From assembly GCA_905478675.1 (NCBI GenBank), contig CAJQJI010000056.1, positions 1-12,604 on the forward strand: 12,604 bases of DNA, read 5' to 3'. The notes below the pieces were generated by a model. It saw nothing but the letters and a program-made list of their open reading frames with translations, searched no databases and had not been told where the DNA came from. The first letter of the stretch is position 1, and each line of letters starts with the position of its first letter. The translations under genes and the position numbers were made by a program. The DNA comes from Candidatus Altimarinota bacterium (GTDB lineage: Bacteria > Patescibacteriota > Gracilibacteria > UBA4473). Shown here piece after piece: positions 6,834-12,604 of this stretch.

Positions 6834-7700
6834 TTAAAGCGGTTTCCAAAAAACTTGGTTTGGAATACGCAAATCAACGTGTTCTAACGGCTGCGTGTAC
6901 AAGTTAATTTCATCACTTACTAACTCTATTTTTCGGGCCTGTTGTTGCGTATCAGACCGCAGATCAAACCAGAAAGCGGTCCCAGAATCTGACACTAAAT
7001 GCACTTCATACGCAATTGGTAAGTAACGAATCTCCGCCACCTCTATTTTTAAGTCTTCGGCAAACAAGGTTCTTAGATCTGTAATCGCCTGTAGCACCTG
7101 CGCGGTCGCAAATTTTTCCCCAGACTTTAAACTTTGCTCATAATTTAAAATTTTCAAAACCGGTAACCCCTCGGTCGCTTCTTGCCGTAACACCACGCCA
7201 TCTTCAGATAACACGGAAAACGTCGCATCAAATTCATTTAACACTTGGTAAAACGGCGGCGAGAGCACGACTTCTACCACCAATGAATCAGGCCAATGCT
7301 CGCTTAATTTTACTTCTCGGAACTCCGGAAAAGTTTCCAGTAAACGCTCTTCAATGGTTGATTGAGAAATAAAAAGTAAATTTTGCCCATAAAATTCAGC
7401 CATTAAATTTTCGACCGCTTGTACATCTAAGTGTGGATTATCTCGTTTTACTTCCACTTTTTTTAAATCAAAATAAGGCGAAAACAAGGCAAACAACGTA
7501 AATAAAAGCATAAACGCACACGCCAGCGTCAGCAGCGTTGAAGCTTTTAATAGACTCCCAAATTGCCGAAAAAAACGAAGTTTCGCTAAAGTATTCAAAG
7601 CCCGGTTTCGAGCCGTTTTGGGTTTTTTACGAACCGTTTGATTTGAATCGAGCAAAAAATACTTGCGACGCCTCGCCGAGCTTTGTTTTTTTCTTATCAT
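6834..7700 (-). CDS. ftsQ: cell division protein FtsQ/DivIB
   Basis: Bitopic membrane protein of the divisome that links FtsB/FtsL to septal peptidoglycan synthesis. Length 288, usual for the family. It has a very basic cytosolic N-terminus (KK and RRRK clusters, residues 1-47), one membrane helix at about 49-74, then a POTRA domain from about 77 starting FDLKKVEVKRDNPHLD. The beta domain includes FPEFREVKLSEHWPDSLVVEVV and PPFYQVLNEF. It closes with HVDLRIPNQVFWKP, matching the family's DLR(V/I)P...Y/W end. The start is ATG at 7700. It lies 63 nt after frr, so it is likely co-transcribed from the frr side. FtsQ genes often neighbour mur genes, and the MurE-like ligase is two genes upstream. 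Confidence 0.9.
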   Translation of the reverse strand: MIRKKQSSARRRKYFLLDSNQTVRKKPKTARNRALNTLAKLRFFRQFGSLLKASTLLTLACAFMLLFTLFALFSPYFDLKKVEVKRDNPHLDVQAVENLMAEFYGQNLLFISQSTIEERLLETFPEFREVKLSEHWPDSLVVEVVLSPPFYQVLNEFDATFSVLSEDGVVLRQEATEGLPVLKILNYEQSLKSGEKFATAQVLQAITDLRTLFAEDLKIEVAEIRYLPIAYEVHLVSDSGTAFWFDLRSDTQQQARKIELVSDEINLYTQPLEHVDLRIPNQVFWKPL

Positions 7701-7763
7701 AGTCTAATTCAAGTTCAAACCTGACGCGGAACTCGAGCCAGCACGTCCGGACATTGAGTCTCC

Positions 7764-8312
7764 CTAAACGGTTAAAATATCTTTCTCTTTTTGTTTCGCG
7801 CGTTCATCTACTGCTTGATTTGTTTGATCCACTTGTTCTTGAACTTTTTTCTCCATCGCTTTTTGCTCATCTTCAGAAATTTCACTATCGTCTTTCAACG
7901 CTTTAATCATTTTCAATTCATCGTGCCGCGCATTTCGAATAGAAATTTTGGCTTTTTCACTTAACTCATGCACAAATTTAACCATTTGCTTTCGTCGGTC
8001 TTCGGTCATCGGAGGAATCGGCAAAAACAAATGTTCCCCCATATTTTGTGGATTAATACCAAGGTTGGCTTCTTGAATCGATCGCTCAATATTACCTAAA
8101 ACCGATTTATCCCAAGGCTCAATTTTAATGGTCTTTGGGTCTGGGCAAGAAATATTGGCCACACTTTTAAGGGGCATCATTGAACCATAACTTTCCACTT
8201 CAATGTCTTCAACTAACACGGCACTGGCTCGGCCAATTTGCAAAGCGGCAAATTCTTTTTGTAGGTGAGCGATCGCGTTATCAAGCTGACTGGCTAAAGA
8301 GGGAGGGTTCAT
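7764..8312 (-). CDS. frr: ribosome recycling factor
   Basis: Splits the post-termination ribosome together with EF-G so that subunits can be reused; cytosolic. It is 182 residues, against about 185 in the family, and is complete. Motifs in order: IGRASAVLVEDIEVESYGSM and PLKSVANISCPDPKTIKIEPWD (domain I/II junction), LGNIERSIQEANLGINPQN, LPIPPMTEDRRKQMVK, and IRNARHDELKMIK (the long third helix). The last part is a charged coiled-coil helix. The start is ATG at 8312, 84 nt after the murE stop. The gene ends in TAG. No Shine-Dalgarno sequence at the right distance is seen; a GGATGGAGG lies too far upstream (about 20 nt). Confidence 0.96.
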   Translation of the reverse strand: MNPPSLASQLDNAIAHLQKEFAALQIGRASAVLVEDIEVESYGSMMPLKSVANISCPDPKTIKIEPWDKSVLGNIERSIQEANLGINPQNMGEHLFLPIPPMTEDRRKQMVKFVHELSEKAKISIRNARHDELKMIKALKDDSEISEDEQKAMEKKVQEQVDQTNQAVDERAKQKEKDILTV

Positions 8313-8373
8313 AAAACATTCTTAAAATACGCCTCCATCCTATAAAAAAAGGTTTATTGTGCAAGCACCACTC

Positions 8374-8390
8374 GCTTAAGTTTTTTAAGC
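8374..8390 (-). terminator. weak hairpin after murE
   Basis: A six-pair stem GCTTAA / TTAAGC with a five-base loop lies 7 nt after the murE stop. A run of seven T residues on the minus strand (8344-8350) follows only about 24 nt later, so termination here is probably partial and frr may be reached from the murE promoter. Confidence 0.3.
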
Positions 8391-8396
8391 CTTAAT

Positions 8397-9719
8397 TTAA
8401 GATTTTTCTGGCGTGGCCGCTACCGCAAACTGCAGCACTTCTCGTGCGACAACTCGATCATCAAACGGTATTTTTTTATCCCCAATCGTTTGCTCTTTTT
8501 CGTGCCCTCTTCCGGCAATCACAACACAATCACCTGGTTCAGCAATAAAAATAGCGTACCGGATGGCTTCATAACGATCTTCAATTTCGTAAAAATTCTC
8601 GCCCTCGGCTCGCTTCATATTCGCCCGAATAATTTTAGCGATTTCTTTTGGATTATCATTCAAAGGGTCATCTGTGGTTAGCACAAATTCGTCGGCATTT
8701 TGCTCAATAATCCGCACGGCCTCGGCGTAATAAGCTTCGTCTAAATTTCGCCCTCCAAGGCCACCCCAAACACAAATTACTCGCCCTGGCACCATTTCGT
8801 GCAACGTTTTTAAAACGGCCTGCAAACCACTCGGCTTATAAGAAAAATCCACCACCACCGAAAAATCTTGGCCGGCGTTAACCGGTTCAAGTCGCCCCGG
8901 AATCCCTGGAAAATTAACTAATAATTCTTCAATCTTTTTCACCGTAACCCCATTGGCTGCCACGGTTGCCACCGCCGCTAATAGATTAAAAATATTGTGT
9001 CGCCCAACAATCGGGGTTTTAATTTCTAAATTATGATTTGGCAGTCGGACAGAAAACTCGGTGCCTTGGCCACTTAGTTTTAAATTATCGGCTTTCACCT
9101 CCGACGGTTTTTTCAAACTATAACTCCACCGTTTATCGGCTGGCAGTTCTTGAAAAACTTCATAATTATCATCATCTCGGTTTAAAATACTCACCTTTGG
9201 CACGCCCGGTTTTCGGTAACTCGTATTTAAACTTCTAAACAATTTCGCTTTTGAGCGCACGTATTCTGCAAAACTACCGTGATAATCTAAATGTTCTAAA
9301 TCATAAATATTGGTTAACACCGCCGTATCAATCGCCACGCCCCATAAACGGTTTTGGTCAAGCGCATGAGAAGACACCTCAATCACCGCAAATTCACACT
9401 TAGCCCGCACCATTTGCCGCAATAACTTTTGCATATGCCACGGCCGCAAACTGGTGCGCAAGGTCCCGTTGTGCATCGATTTCTCCCCAATATTAAATTG
9501 GATACCAGAGATAGAGCCCGTTTTAACGCCGGAGTTCTGCAAAAGATAATGAATTAATTCCACCGTCGTTGATTTCCCAGACGTACCAGTGACCCCAATC
9601 ACCGTCATCTTATTCCCAGGGAACCCATAAAAAAGGGCGGCTAACATCGCGCTATAACGATGATAAGCCAATCTAAAAGGGGAGCGTTCAGGAATAAATT
9701 TTCGCAGCAATTGTAACAT
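8397..9719 (-). CDS. murE: MurE-like Mur ligase (UDP-MurNAc-dipeptide amino acid ligase) lacking the N-terminal domain
   Basis: ATP-dependent ligase that would add the third amino acid to the peptidoglycan stem peptide in the cytosol. At 440 residues it is shorter than usual MurE (about 490). The central domain starts at once: P-loop GVTGTSGKST (42-51), EVSSHALDQNRL (114-124), LTNIYDLEHLDYHGS, and the carbamylated-Lys region YVRSKAKLF (Lys157). C-terminal domain: GRHNIFNLLAA, FPGIPGRLEPV, GRGHEKEQ and FDDR. The approximately 80-residue uridine-nucleotide domain is missing. Three usually strict motifs are changed: VDYAHTP is DFSYKP, GCGGDRD is GGLGGRNLD, and the substrate motif DNPR is DDPL. 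Loss of the Arg argues against meso-DAP as substrate. It has its own promoter 8 nt upstream. A different Mur ligase-like role is possible. Confidence 0.85.
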   Translation of the reverse strand: MLQLLRKFIPERSPFRLAYHRYSAMLAALFYGFPGNKMTVIGVTGTSGKSTTVELIHYLLQNSGVKTGSISGIQFNIGEKSMHNGTLRTSLRPWHMQKLLRQMVRAKCEFAVIEVSSHALDQNRLWGVAIDTAVLTNIYDLEHLDYHGSFAEYVRSKAKLFRSLNTSYRKPGVPKVSILNRDDDNYEVFQELPADKRWSYSLKKPSEVKADNLKLSGQGTEFSVRLPNHNLEIKTPIVGRHNIFNLLAAVATVAANGVTVKKIEELLVNFPGIPGRLEPVNAGQDFSVVVDFSYKPSGLQAVLKTLHEMVPGRVICVWGGLGGRNLDEAYYAEAVRIIEQNADEFVLTTDDPLNDNPKEIAKIIRANMKRAEGENFYEIEDRYEAIRYAIFIAEPGDCVVIAGRGHEKEQTIGDKKIPFDDRVVAREVLQFAVAATPEKS

Positions 9720-9727
9720 CAGGCGTT

Positions 9728-9756
9728 ATTATCGCGTAAAGCCCGCAAAGAGACAA
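9728..9756 (-). promoter_or_regulatory. murE promoter (TTGTCT - 17 nt - GATAAT)
   Basis: On the minus strand a -35-like TTGTCT (9751-9756) and a -10 GATAAT (9728-9733) are 17 nt apart. The -10 is 8 nt from the murE ATG, so the transcript would start at or next to the start codon. Confidence 0.6.
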
Positions 9757-9814
9757 GCGACTCCACACATCCTGGGATGACAGAGAAAGAAATTAAACTT
9801 TTGTTAGGGCTAAA

Positions 9815-11293
9815 CTATTCTTCACCGTCGTCTTTGTCGCTGGGGTCGTAGCTAGCATTTTTCCCATCTTTACTGCGCCCACGCCAAGAAGCCATAGCGT
9901 CTTTTAGCTCTACAATAATCGGCGTTCCAGCAAACCCGTATTTTTCACGAATTTTATTTTCGATATACCGTTTATAAGAAAAATGAAAGGCCTGAATATT
10001 GTTTACAAAGAATAAAAACTTCGGAGGCGCGGTATCCACCTGACTCACATACTTAATTTTACCCTGTTTTAGCCCGTGTGACGGCGTAACGTGTCCGTAA
10101 TAGATATCTTTAGCCAATAAATTTAATTCACGCGTAGGAACACGTTTATTACGTTCTGCGTTTACGGCGATTAAAGACGCAATAACATCCGCCGTCCCTT
10201 TTCCATTTTTAGCCGAAAAGAAAAGCACTGGTGCCCACGGTAAAAAAGTAATTTTATTATGTAAGTACCCAAGGTAACGATTCCGAATATCGGCAATATC
10301 TTTATCCCACATCGGCACGGCTTCGAGTTCTCGTTCGTCAGTTTCTTCAACCGTACGTGATTTTTCACGTGCTAAATCAAACTTATTCACCCCAATTACC
10401 AACGCTTTACCAGCTTCTACAATTTGTCCGGCTAACGCTAAATCTTGATGCGTCACCCCGTCTAGAGCATCCAGCAGTAATACACACACATCAGCTCGTT
10501 CAATGGCCTGTCGTGTACGTACCACCATCCAGTACTCCATTTCTTTACCAATTTTCCCTGGTCGACGCACCCCGGCAGTATCAATAAATCTAAATTGAGT
10601 GCCATCCTCCGACGTCCAGTCGGTATCAATCGCATCACGCGTCGTCCCGGCGACGTTAGAAACCACACTGCGTTCTTCGCCAATCATTTGGTTAAACAAG
10701 GTCGATTTTCCTACGTTTGGACGCCCCACCAAGGCCACCTTCAAGCGGTCAGGCGCTTCCACTAACTCACTATCAATCGGCTCAAACCCTAAATCTTTCA
10801 ACCGTTCCTGAATCACTTCAGTTAAATCCCAGAACCCAAAGTTATTTTTAGCCGAAATAATGGTCGGCACCCCAAAGCCCAGTTCCGCTAATTCGTAGCC
10901 ACGCATGGCTTGGCCGTCATCAATTTTGTTAGCCAGAAACAGCACCTTTTTACTCACCCGACGTAATTTATCGGCAATATCGTAGTCATCTTGCGTGAGT
11001 TCTACCTTCGCATCCACCATCCAAATCACCATATCGGCGTTATCAATCGCTAGCTCGGCTTGCACCTGAATCGCTGATTCAAGCGAGTTGTCACCAAAAT
11101 CGGTTAACCCAGCCGTATCTACCGCCCAATACGTAATGGGGCCAAGGTTATCAATTTTCTCCGTCACGCTGTCACGCGTGGTGCCCGCAATATCTGACAC
11201 AATAGCGCGGCGTTCGCCTACTAAAGCATTAAACAAAGTTGATTTCCCAACATTAGGTCGCCCCACGATAGCCACAACAGGATAAGTGTTCAT
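9815..11293 (-). CDS. der: ribosome assembly GTPase Der (EngA)
   Basis: Double GTPase needed for maturation of the large ribosomal subunit. First G domain: GRPNVGKSTLFN (11-22), AGTTRD (36-41), DTAG (59-62), NKID (122-125). Second G domain: GRPNVGKSTLFN (190-201), AGTTRD (215-220), DTAGVRRPGK (238-247), NKFD (303-306), SAKNGKG (360-366). A KH-like domain follows at about 385-465, with KIKYVSQVDTAPPKFLFFVN and RYIENKIREKYGFAGTPI. At 492 residues it is longer than typical Der (about 435-490). Part of the excess is an insert of about 35 residues (312-346) between NKFD and the strand before SAK, and part is an acidic, Lys-rich tail. The start is ATG at 11293. It is separated from the transposase gene by the hairpin terminator at 11347-11379; no clear promoter box was identified. 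Confidence 0.97.
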   Translation of the reverse strand: MNTYPVVAIVGRPNVGKSTLFNALVGERRAIVSDIAGTTRDSVTEKIDNLGPITYWAVDTAGLTDFGDNSLESAIQVQAELAIDNADMVIWMVDAKVELTQDDYDIADKLRRVSKKVLFLANKIDDGQAMRGYELAELGFGVPTIISAKNNFGFWDLTEVIQERLKDLGFEPIDSELVEAPDRLKVALVGRPNVGKSTLFNQMIGEERSVVSNVAGTTRDAIDTDWTSEDGTQFRFIDTAGVRRPGKIGKEMEYWMVVRTRQAIERADVCVLLLDALDGVTHQDLALAGQIVEAGKALVIGVNKFDLAREKSRTVEETDERELEAVPMWDKDIADIRNRYLGYLHNKITFLPWAPVLFFSAKNGKGTADVIASLIAVNAERNKRVPTRELNLLAKDIYYGHVTPSHGLKQGKIKYVSQVDTAPPKFLFFVNNIQAFHFSYKRYIENKIREKYGFAGTPIIVELKDAMASWRGRSKDGKNASYDPSDKDDGEE

Positions 11294-11337
11294 TACCCAA
11301 TCAACGTAGCTAAAAGTAAAGCAGAGTAAAGGGCAAT

Positions 11338-11379
11338 AAAAAAACAGAGACCGGTCTCACCTTAAACGAGACCGGTCTC
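11338..11379 (-). terminator. palindrome unit serving as intrinsic terminator of the RAYT gene
   Basis: Reading the minus strand, 5 nt after the transposase stop codon two perfect GAGACCGGTCTC copies form a 12-bp stem with a 9-nt loop. The stem is followed by TG and seven T residues (complement of 11338-11344). This has all parts of a rho-independent terminator and also shields der from read-through. Confidence 0.75.
11347..11379. repeat. palindrome unit A (12-9-12)
   Basis: Perfect GAGACCGGTCTC at 11347-11358 and 11368-11379 with a 9-nt spacer. It is one of three 33-bp units of identical layout; its spacer (ACCTTAAAC) differs from the other two. Confidence 0.9.
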
Positions 11380-11384
11380 CAAGT

Positions 11385-11918
11385 TCAATCAAAATCCGAA
11401 AAGAAATCCGCTTGAACATCAAACGTCTTACCAGGTTCCCAACTGGTATACGGCCAGTCGGCTATGTCCGAAACCAGTTCATGCTTTACCGCATTCTGTT
11501 CGATATAAAGCACTAACTGGGCTAAATAAGCTTCATCTAACACTTCTTTGGCTTTAAAGCGGCCTTCAAAAACGGGGGATTTAAGGCCTTTCTTAATTTT
11601 GTCTCCGTATTCATGGTTGAAATACATGCTATATGAAACCTGCAACTTTCTCATAAAATGAGAAATATCTGTAGCGGCCCCATCACCGAGACCGGTCTCG
11701 GATTTCTGGAGACCGGTCTCGATTAATAAAAAATGAAAGTGGTTCGGTAAAATACAATGACACTTAATATTAATCTGAGGATAAGCTTCTAAAAACTGTT
11801 TTAGGTTTCGATAAAAACGGGCGTAATCTTTATGGGCGAAGAAGAGCGTTTGTTTGTTATAGCCACGATTGTAAACGTGATAATAGGTATTGTTTTGAAG
11901 GCTGCGGTTGTTAGACAT
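11385..11918 (-). CDS. REP-associated tyrosine transposase (RAYT, Y1/HUH family)
   Basis: Single-strand DNA transposase-like endonuclease of the IS200/IS605 superfamily, of the single-copy type that lives with short palindromic repeats. 177 residues. Seen: YYHVYNRGYNK near the N-terminus, the metal-binding HUH pair His60/His62 in LPNHFHFLL, SHFMRKLQVSYSMYFN, SPVFEGRFKAKEV, and the candidate catalytic Tyr138 in VLYIEQNAVKHELV, followed by ADWPYTSW. Residues 67-77 (ETGLQKSETGL) are encoded exactly by palindrome unit B. They sit directly after the HUH strand, where relatives have only a short link, so the catalytic domain probably tolerates the loop. The start is ATG at 11918 with a -10-like TAAGAT 6 nt upstream. 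It is the only gene here ending in TGA. No tnpB is present, and no insertion-sequence ends in the IS605 sense were recognised. Confidence 0.92.
   Translation of the reverse strand: MSNNRSLQNNTYYHVYNRGYNKQTLFFAHKDYARFYRNLKQFLEAYPQINIKCHCILPNHFHFLLIETGLQKSETGLGDGAATDISHFMRKLQVSYSMYFNHEYGDKIKKGLKSPVFEGRFKAKEVLDEAYLAQLVLYIEQNAVKHELVSDIADWPYTSWEPGKTFDVQADFFSDFD
11688..11720. repeat. palindrome unit B (12-9-12) inside the transposase gene
   Basis: Perfect GAGACCGGTCTC at 11688-11699 and 11709-11720 with a 9-nt spacer (GGATTTCTG). An outer C-G pair extends the stem to 13. It aligns exactly with codons 67-77 of the transposase and keeps its frame because 33 is a multiple of three. The spacer matches that of unit C at 7 of 9 positions. 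Confidence 0.9.
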
Positions 11919-11924
11919 AAATCC

Positions 11925-11930
11925 ATCTTA
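11925..11930 (-). promoter_or_regulatory. candidate -10 box of the transposase gene (TAAGAT)
   Basis: TAAGAT on the minus strand, 6 nt upstream of the ATG. No -35 match is seen. The palindrome at 11931-11942 directly abuts it and fills most of the usual -35/-10 spacer, so a protein bound there would block the promoter. Confidence 0.4.
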
Positions 11931-11942
11931 GAGACCGGTCTC
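11931..11942. repeat. single palindrome copy D upstream of the transposase start
   Basis: Perfect GAGACCGGTCTC, 12 nt upstream of the transposase ATG and directly next to its likely -10 box. It has no partner at 9-nt spacing but forms the left arm of the 21-bp inverted repeat. Confidence 0.9.
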
Positions 11943-11993
11943 CAAAAAGAACGGGGCTAGCTTCATGCGTTCTTAATGTTGATAACGAAATAG

Positions 11994-12026
11994 GAGACCG
12001 GTCTCGGGTTTTTGGAGACCGGTCTC
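11994..12026. repeat. palindrome unit C (12-9-12)
   Basis: Perfect GAGACCGGTCTC at 11994-12005 and 12015-12026 with a 9-nt spacer (GGGTTTTTG). It is located between the surface protein terminator and the transposase promoter. Confidence 0.9.
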
Positions 12027-12034
12027 TAAATTTC

Positions 12035-12046
12035 AAGTTCGAACTC
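12035..12046. repeat. third copy of the AGTTCGAACT palindrome
   Basis: AAGTTCGAACTC, sharing the ten-base palindrome AGTTCGAACT with the pair at 4812-4855. It lies 8 nt from unit C, so the two palindrome families are side by side here. Confidence 0.5.
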
Positions 12047-12062
12047 AAATGTTTCGGCATAC

Positions 12063-12104
12063 AAAAAAACCCCCTGCGAGTCCGAAGACCCGAGGGGGTT
12101 TTTT
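12063..12104 (-). terminator. strong terminator after the surface protein gene, possibly bidirectional
   Basis: On the minus strand: five C residues, then a stem CGGGTC / GACTCG closed by a TTCG tetraloop, then five G residues and seven T residues. One T-A pair with a bulged C joins the two stem parts. On the plus strand, six T residues (12099-12104) also follow the stem, so it could stop transcription both ways. It lies about 40 nt after the stop codon. Confidence 0.9.
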
Positions 12105-12143
12105 GCGATTAGTCACTCAGCGTGATTAACGTCCGATTAAAAA

Positions 12144-12604
12144 TTAATCTTGGTTAACTTGAGCTGTAGTGTCTTGATCGATTAGGTAACCATTGAAGTA
12201 ATCTCCATCAGTACCATTAGCTGATTCATCAGCCCAAACGATGTTTTGCCCAACAAGAGCTGCAGCACCTTTAAGTTCAGGACCAACTTGACCAGCATCA
12301 GTTAGGATAGTAACTGAAACAGAATCATCGTCATTAGCGGTTCCTTCATCTTGCGTATTGTTGAATAACAATGCGTAAGTTCGAGAAGAACCAGCTGCAA
12401 CAGTTTCGTTAGCAAAATCAACTACAACTTTATCAGTTGTATCAGTTGCTAATTTAGCTCCAGTACCTGCTACAGAATCAGTAATAACTGAAGTAGTATC
12501 AAGTGTACCATCAGCTTTAACCTGACGAACAACGTATGTTGGCGTACCAACAAGGTATGTCATACCTTGTAATGCAAGATCAAGAGTAACTCGTTCTAAT
12601 TCAA
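12144..12604 (-). CDS. C-terminal end of a secreted surface protein (5' part outside window)
   Basis: The frame stays open to the window edge, so the Met at 12563 is internal; residues ELERVTLDLALQG come before it. About 152 residues are visible. They are rich in Thr, Asp, Val and Ala, contain no Cys and little Lys/Arg, and look beta-stranded (SSRTYALLFNNTQDE, SVSVTILTDAG). The end NIVWADESANGTDGDYFNGYLID resembles, from memory, a C-terminal motif of the form WSD.SA...DW.NGYLV that recurs in large surface proteins of CPR bacteria, possibly S-layer-like. The real N-terminus would carry a signal peptide. The strong UUCG terminator and the T/A-ending codon pattern fit a well expressed gene. The function is structural at most by inference; which exact protein it is cannot be told from this fragment. 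Confidence 0.75.
   Translation of the reverse strand, partial: ELERVTLDLALQGMTYLVGTPTYVVRQVKADGTLDTTSVITDSVAGTGAKLATDTTDKVVVDFANETVAAGSSRTYALLFNNTQDEGTANDDDSVSVTILTDAGQVGPELKGAAALVGQNIVWADESANGTDGDYFNGYLIDQDTTAQVNQD

Larger units (their letters stand above)
11928..12029. mobile_element. 102-bp element bounded by 21-bp inverted repeats (MITE- or REPIN-like)
   Basis: The arms at 11928-11948 and 12009-12029 are perfect reverse complements over 21 bases: the 12-bp palindrome plus six bases on one side (CAAAAA) and three on the other (TTA). The 60-nt interior holds a further palindrome copy at 11994. Identity beyond the palindrome suggests the two arms are related copies in opposite orientation, as in REPINs (paired inverted REPs) that RAYTs mobilise. 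There is no coding sequence inside. Confidence 0.55.

Noticed and set aside
7701..7763. Promoter for ftsQ (TTGAAC and TAGACT next to the ATG)
   Set aside because: The -10-like box touches the start codon and the spacing between boxes is too short; co-transcription with frr is simpler.
9768..9779. CATCCTGGGATG, an imperfect 12-bp palindrome upstream of the murE promoter, as a third palindrome family
   Set aside because: Only one copy is seen, the two central bases break the symmetry, and it has no partner at 9 or 20 nt.
11347..12026. Repeated palindromes as a CRISPR array
   Set aside because: The units are only 33 bp, the 9-nt gaps are too short for spacers, the distances between units are irregular, and there are no cas genes.

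Overview
This window looks like a chromosomal segment from a member of the Candidate Phyla Radiation (Patescibacteria). The evidence is family-level inference: a delta-prime/RicT gene pair, a Mur ligase without the usual N-terminal domain, a lack of clear Shine-Dalgarno sites, several -10 boxes only 6-8 nt from start codons, and a surface protein ending in a motif I associate with CPR surface proteins. A peregrinibacterium-like lineage would fit because purine synthesis genes are present, but this is a weak guess. The standard code (TGA = stop) fits every gene. Of 13 stop codons, 8 are TAA, 4 are TAG and 1 is TGA, the TGA being in the transposase.

Layout. Positions 2-1479 (+): 3' part of holB (DNA polymerase III delta-prime), then ricT (PSP1 family). 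1480-1971: a gap with one small unknown minus-strand gene, its own extended -10 promoter, a degenerate palindrome pair, and the purH terminator. 1972-4765 (-): purine genes purQ (with an unusual C-terminal extension) and purH. 4877-5950 (-): M42 aminopeptidase. 6078-6821 (+): a six-helix DUF389 membrane protein, convergent with ftsQ. 6834-11293 (-): housekeeping genes in transcription order der, murE-like ligase, frr (ribosome recycling factor), ftsQ. 11385-11918 (-): a REP-associated tyrosine transposase (RAYT). 12144-12604 (-): the C-terminal end of a large surface protein, cut by the window edge and followed by a strong terminator.

The most notable system is the RAYT locus. The perfect 12-bp palindrome GAGACCGGTCTC occurs seven times between 11347 and 12026 and nowhere else in exact form. 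Six copies form three identical 12-9-12 hairpin units of 33 bp. One unit lies just after the transposase gene, where it is followed by a T-run and forms its terminator. One lies inside the transposase gene, in frame, adding ETGL-QKS-ETGL to the protein. One lies upstream. The seventh copy abuts the transposase's likely -10 box. The 12-mer has no stop codon in any frame and the 33-bp unit preserves frame, so it can enter genes without breaking them. A degenerate pair 10 kb away sits upstream of the small unknown gene's promoter. A second palindrome family (AGTTCGAACT) occurs three times, all between genes. Together these suggest a RAYT/REP-like system whose repeats may also act as terminators, operators and peptide insertions.

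The remaining genes are housekeeping: replication clamp loading, purine synthesis, ribosome recycling and assembly, peptidoglycan synthesis and division.
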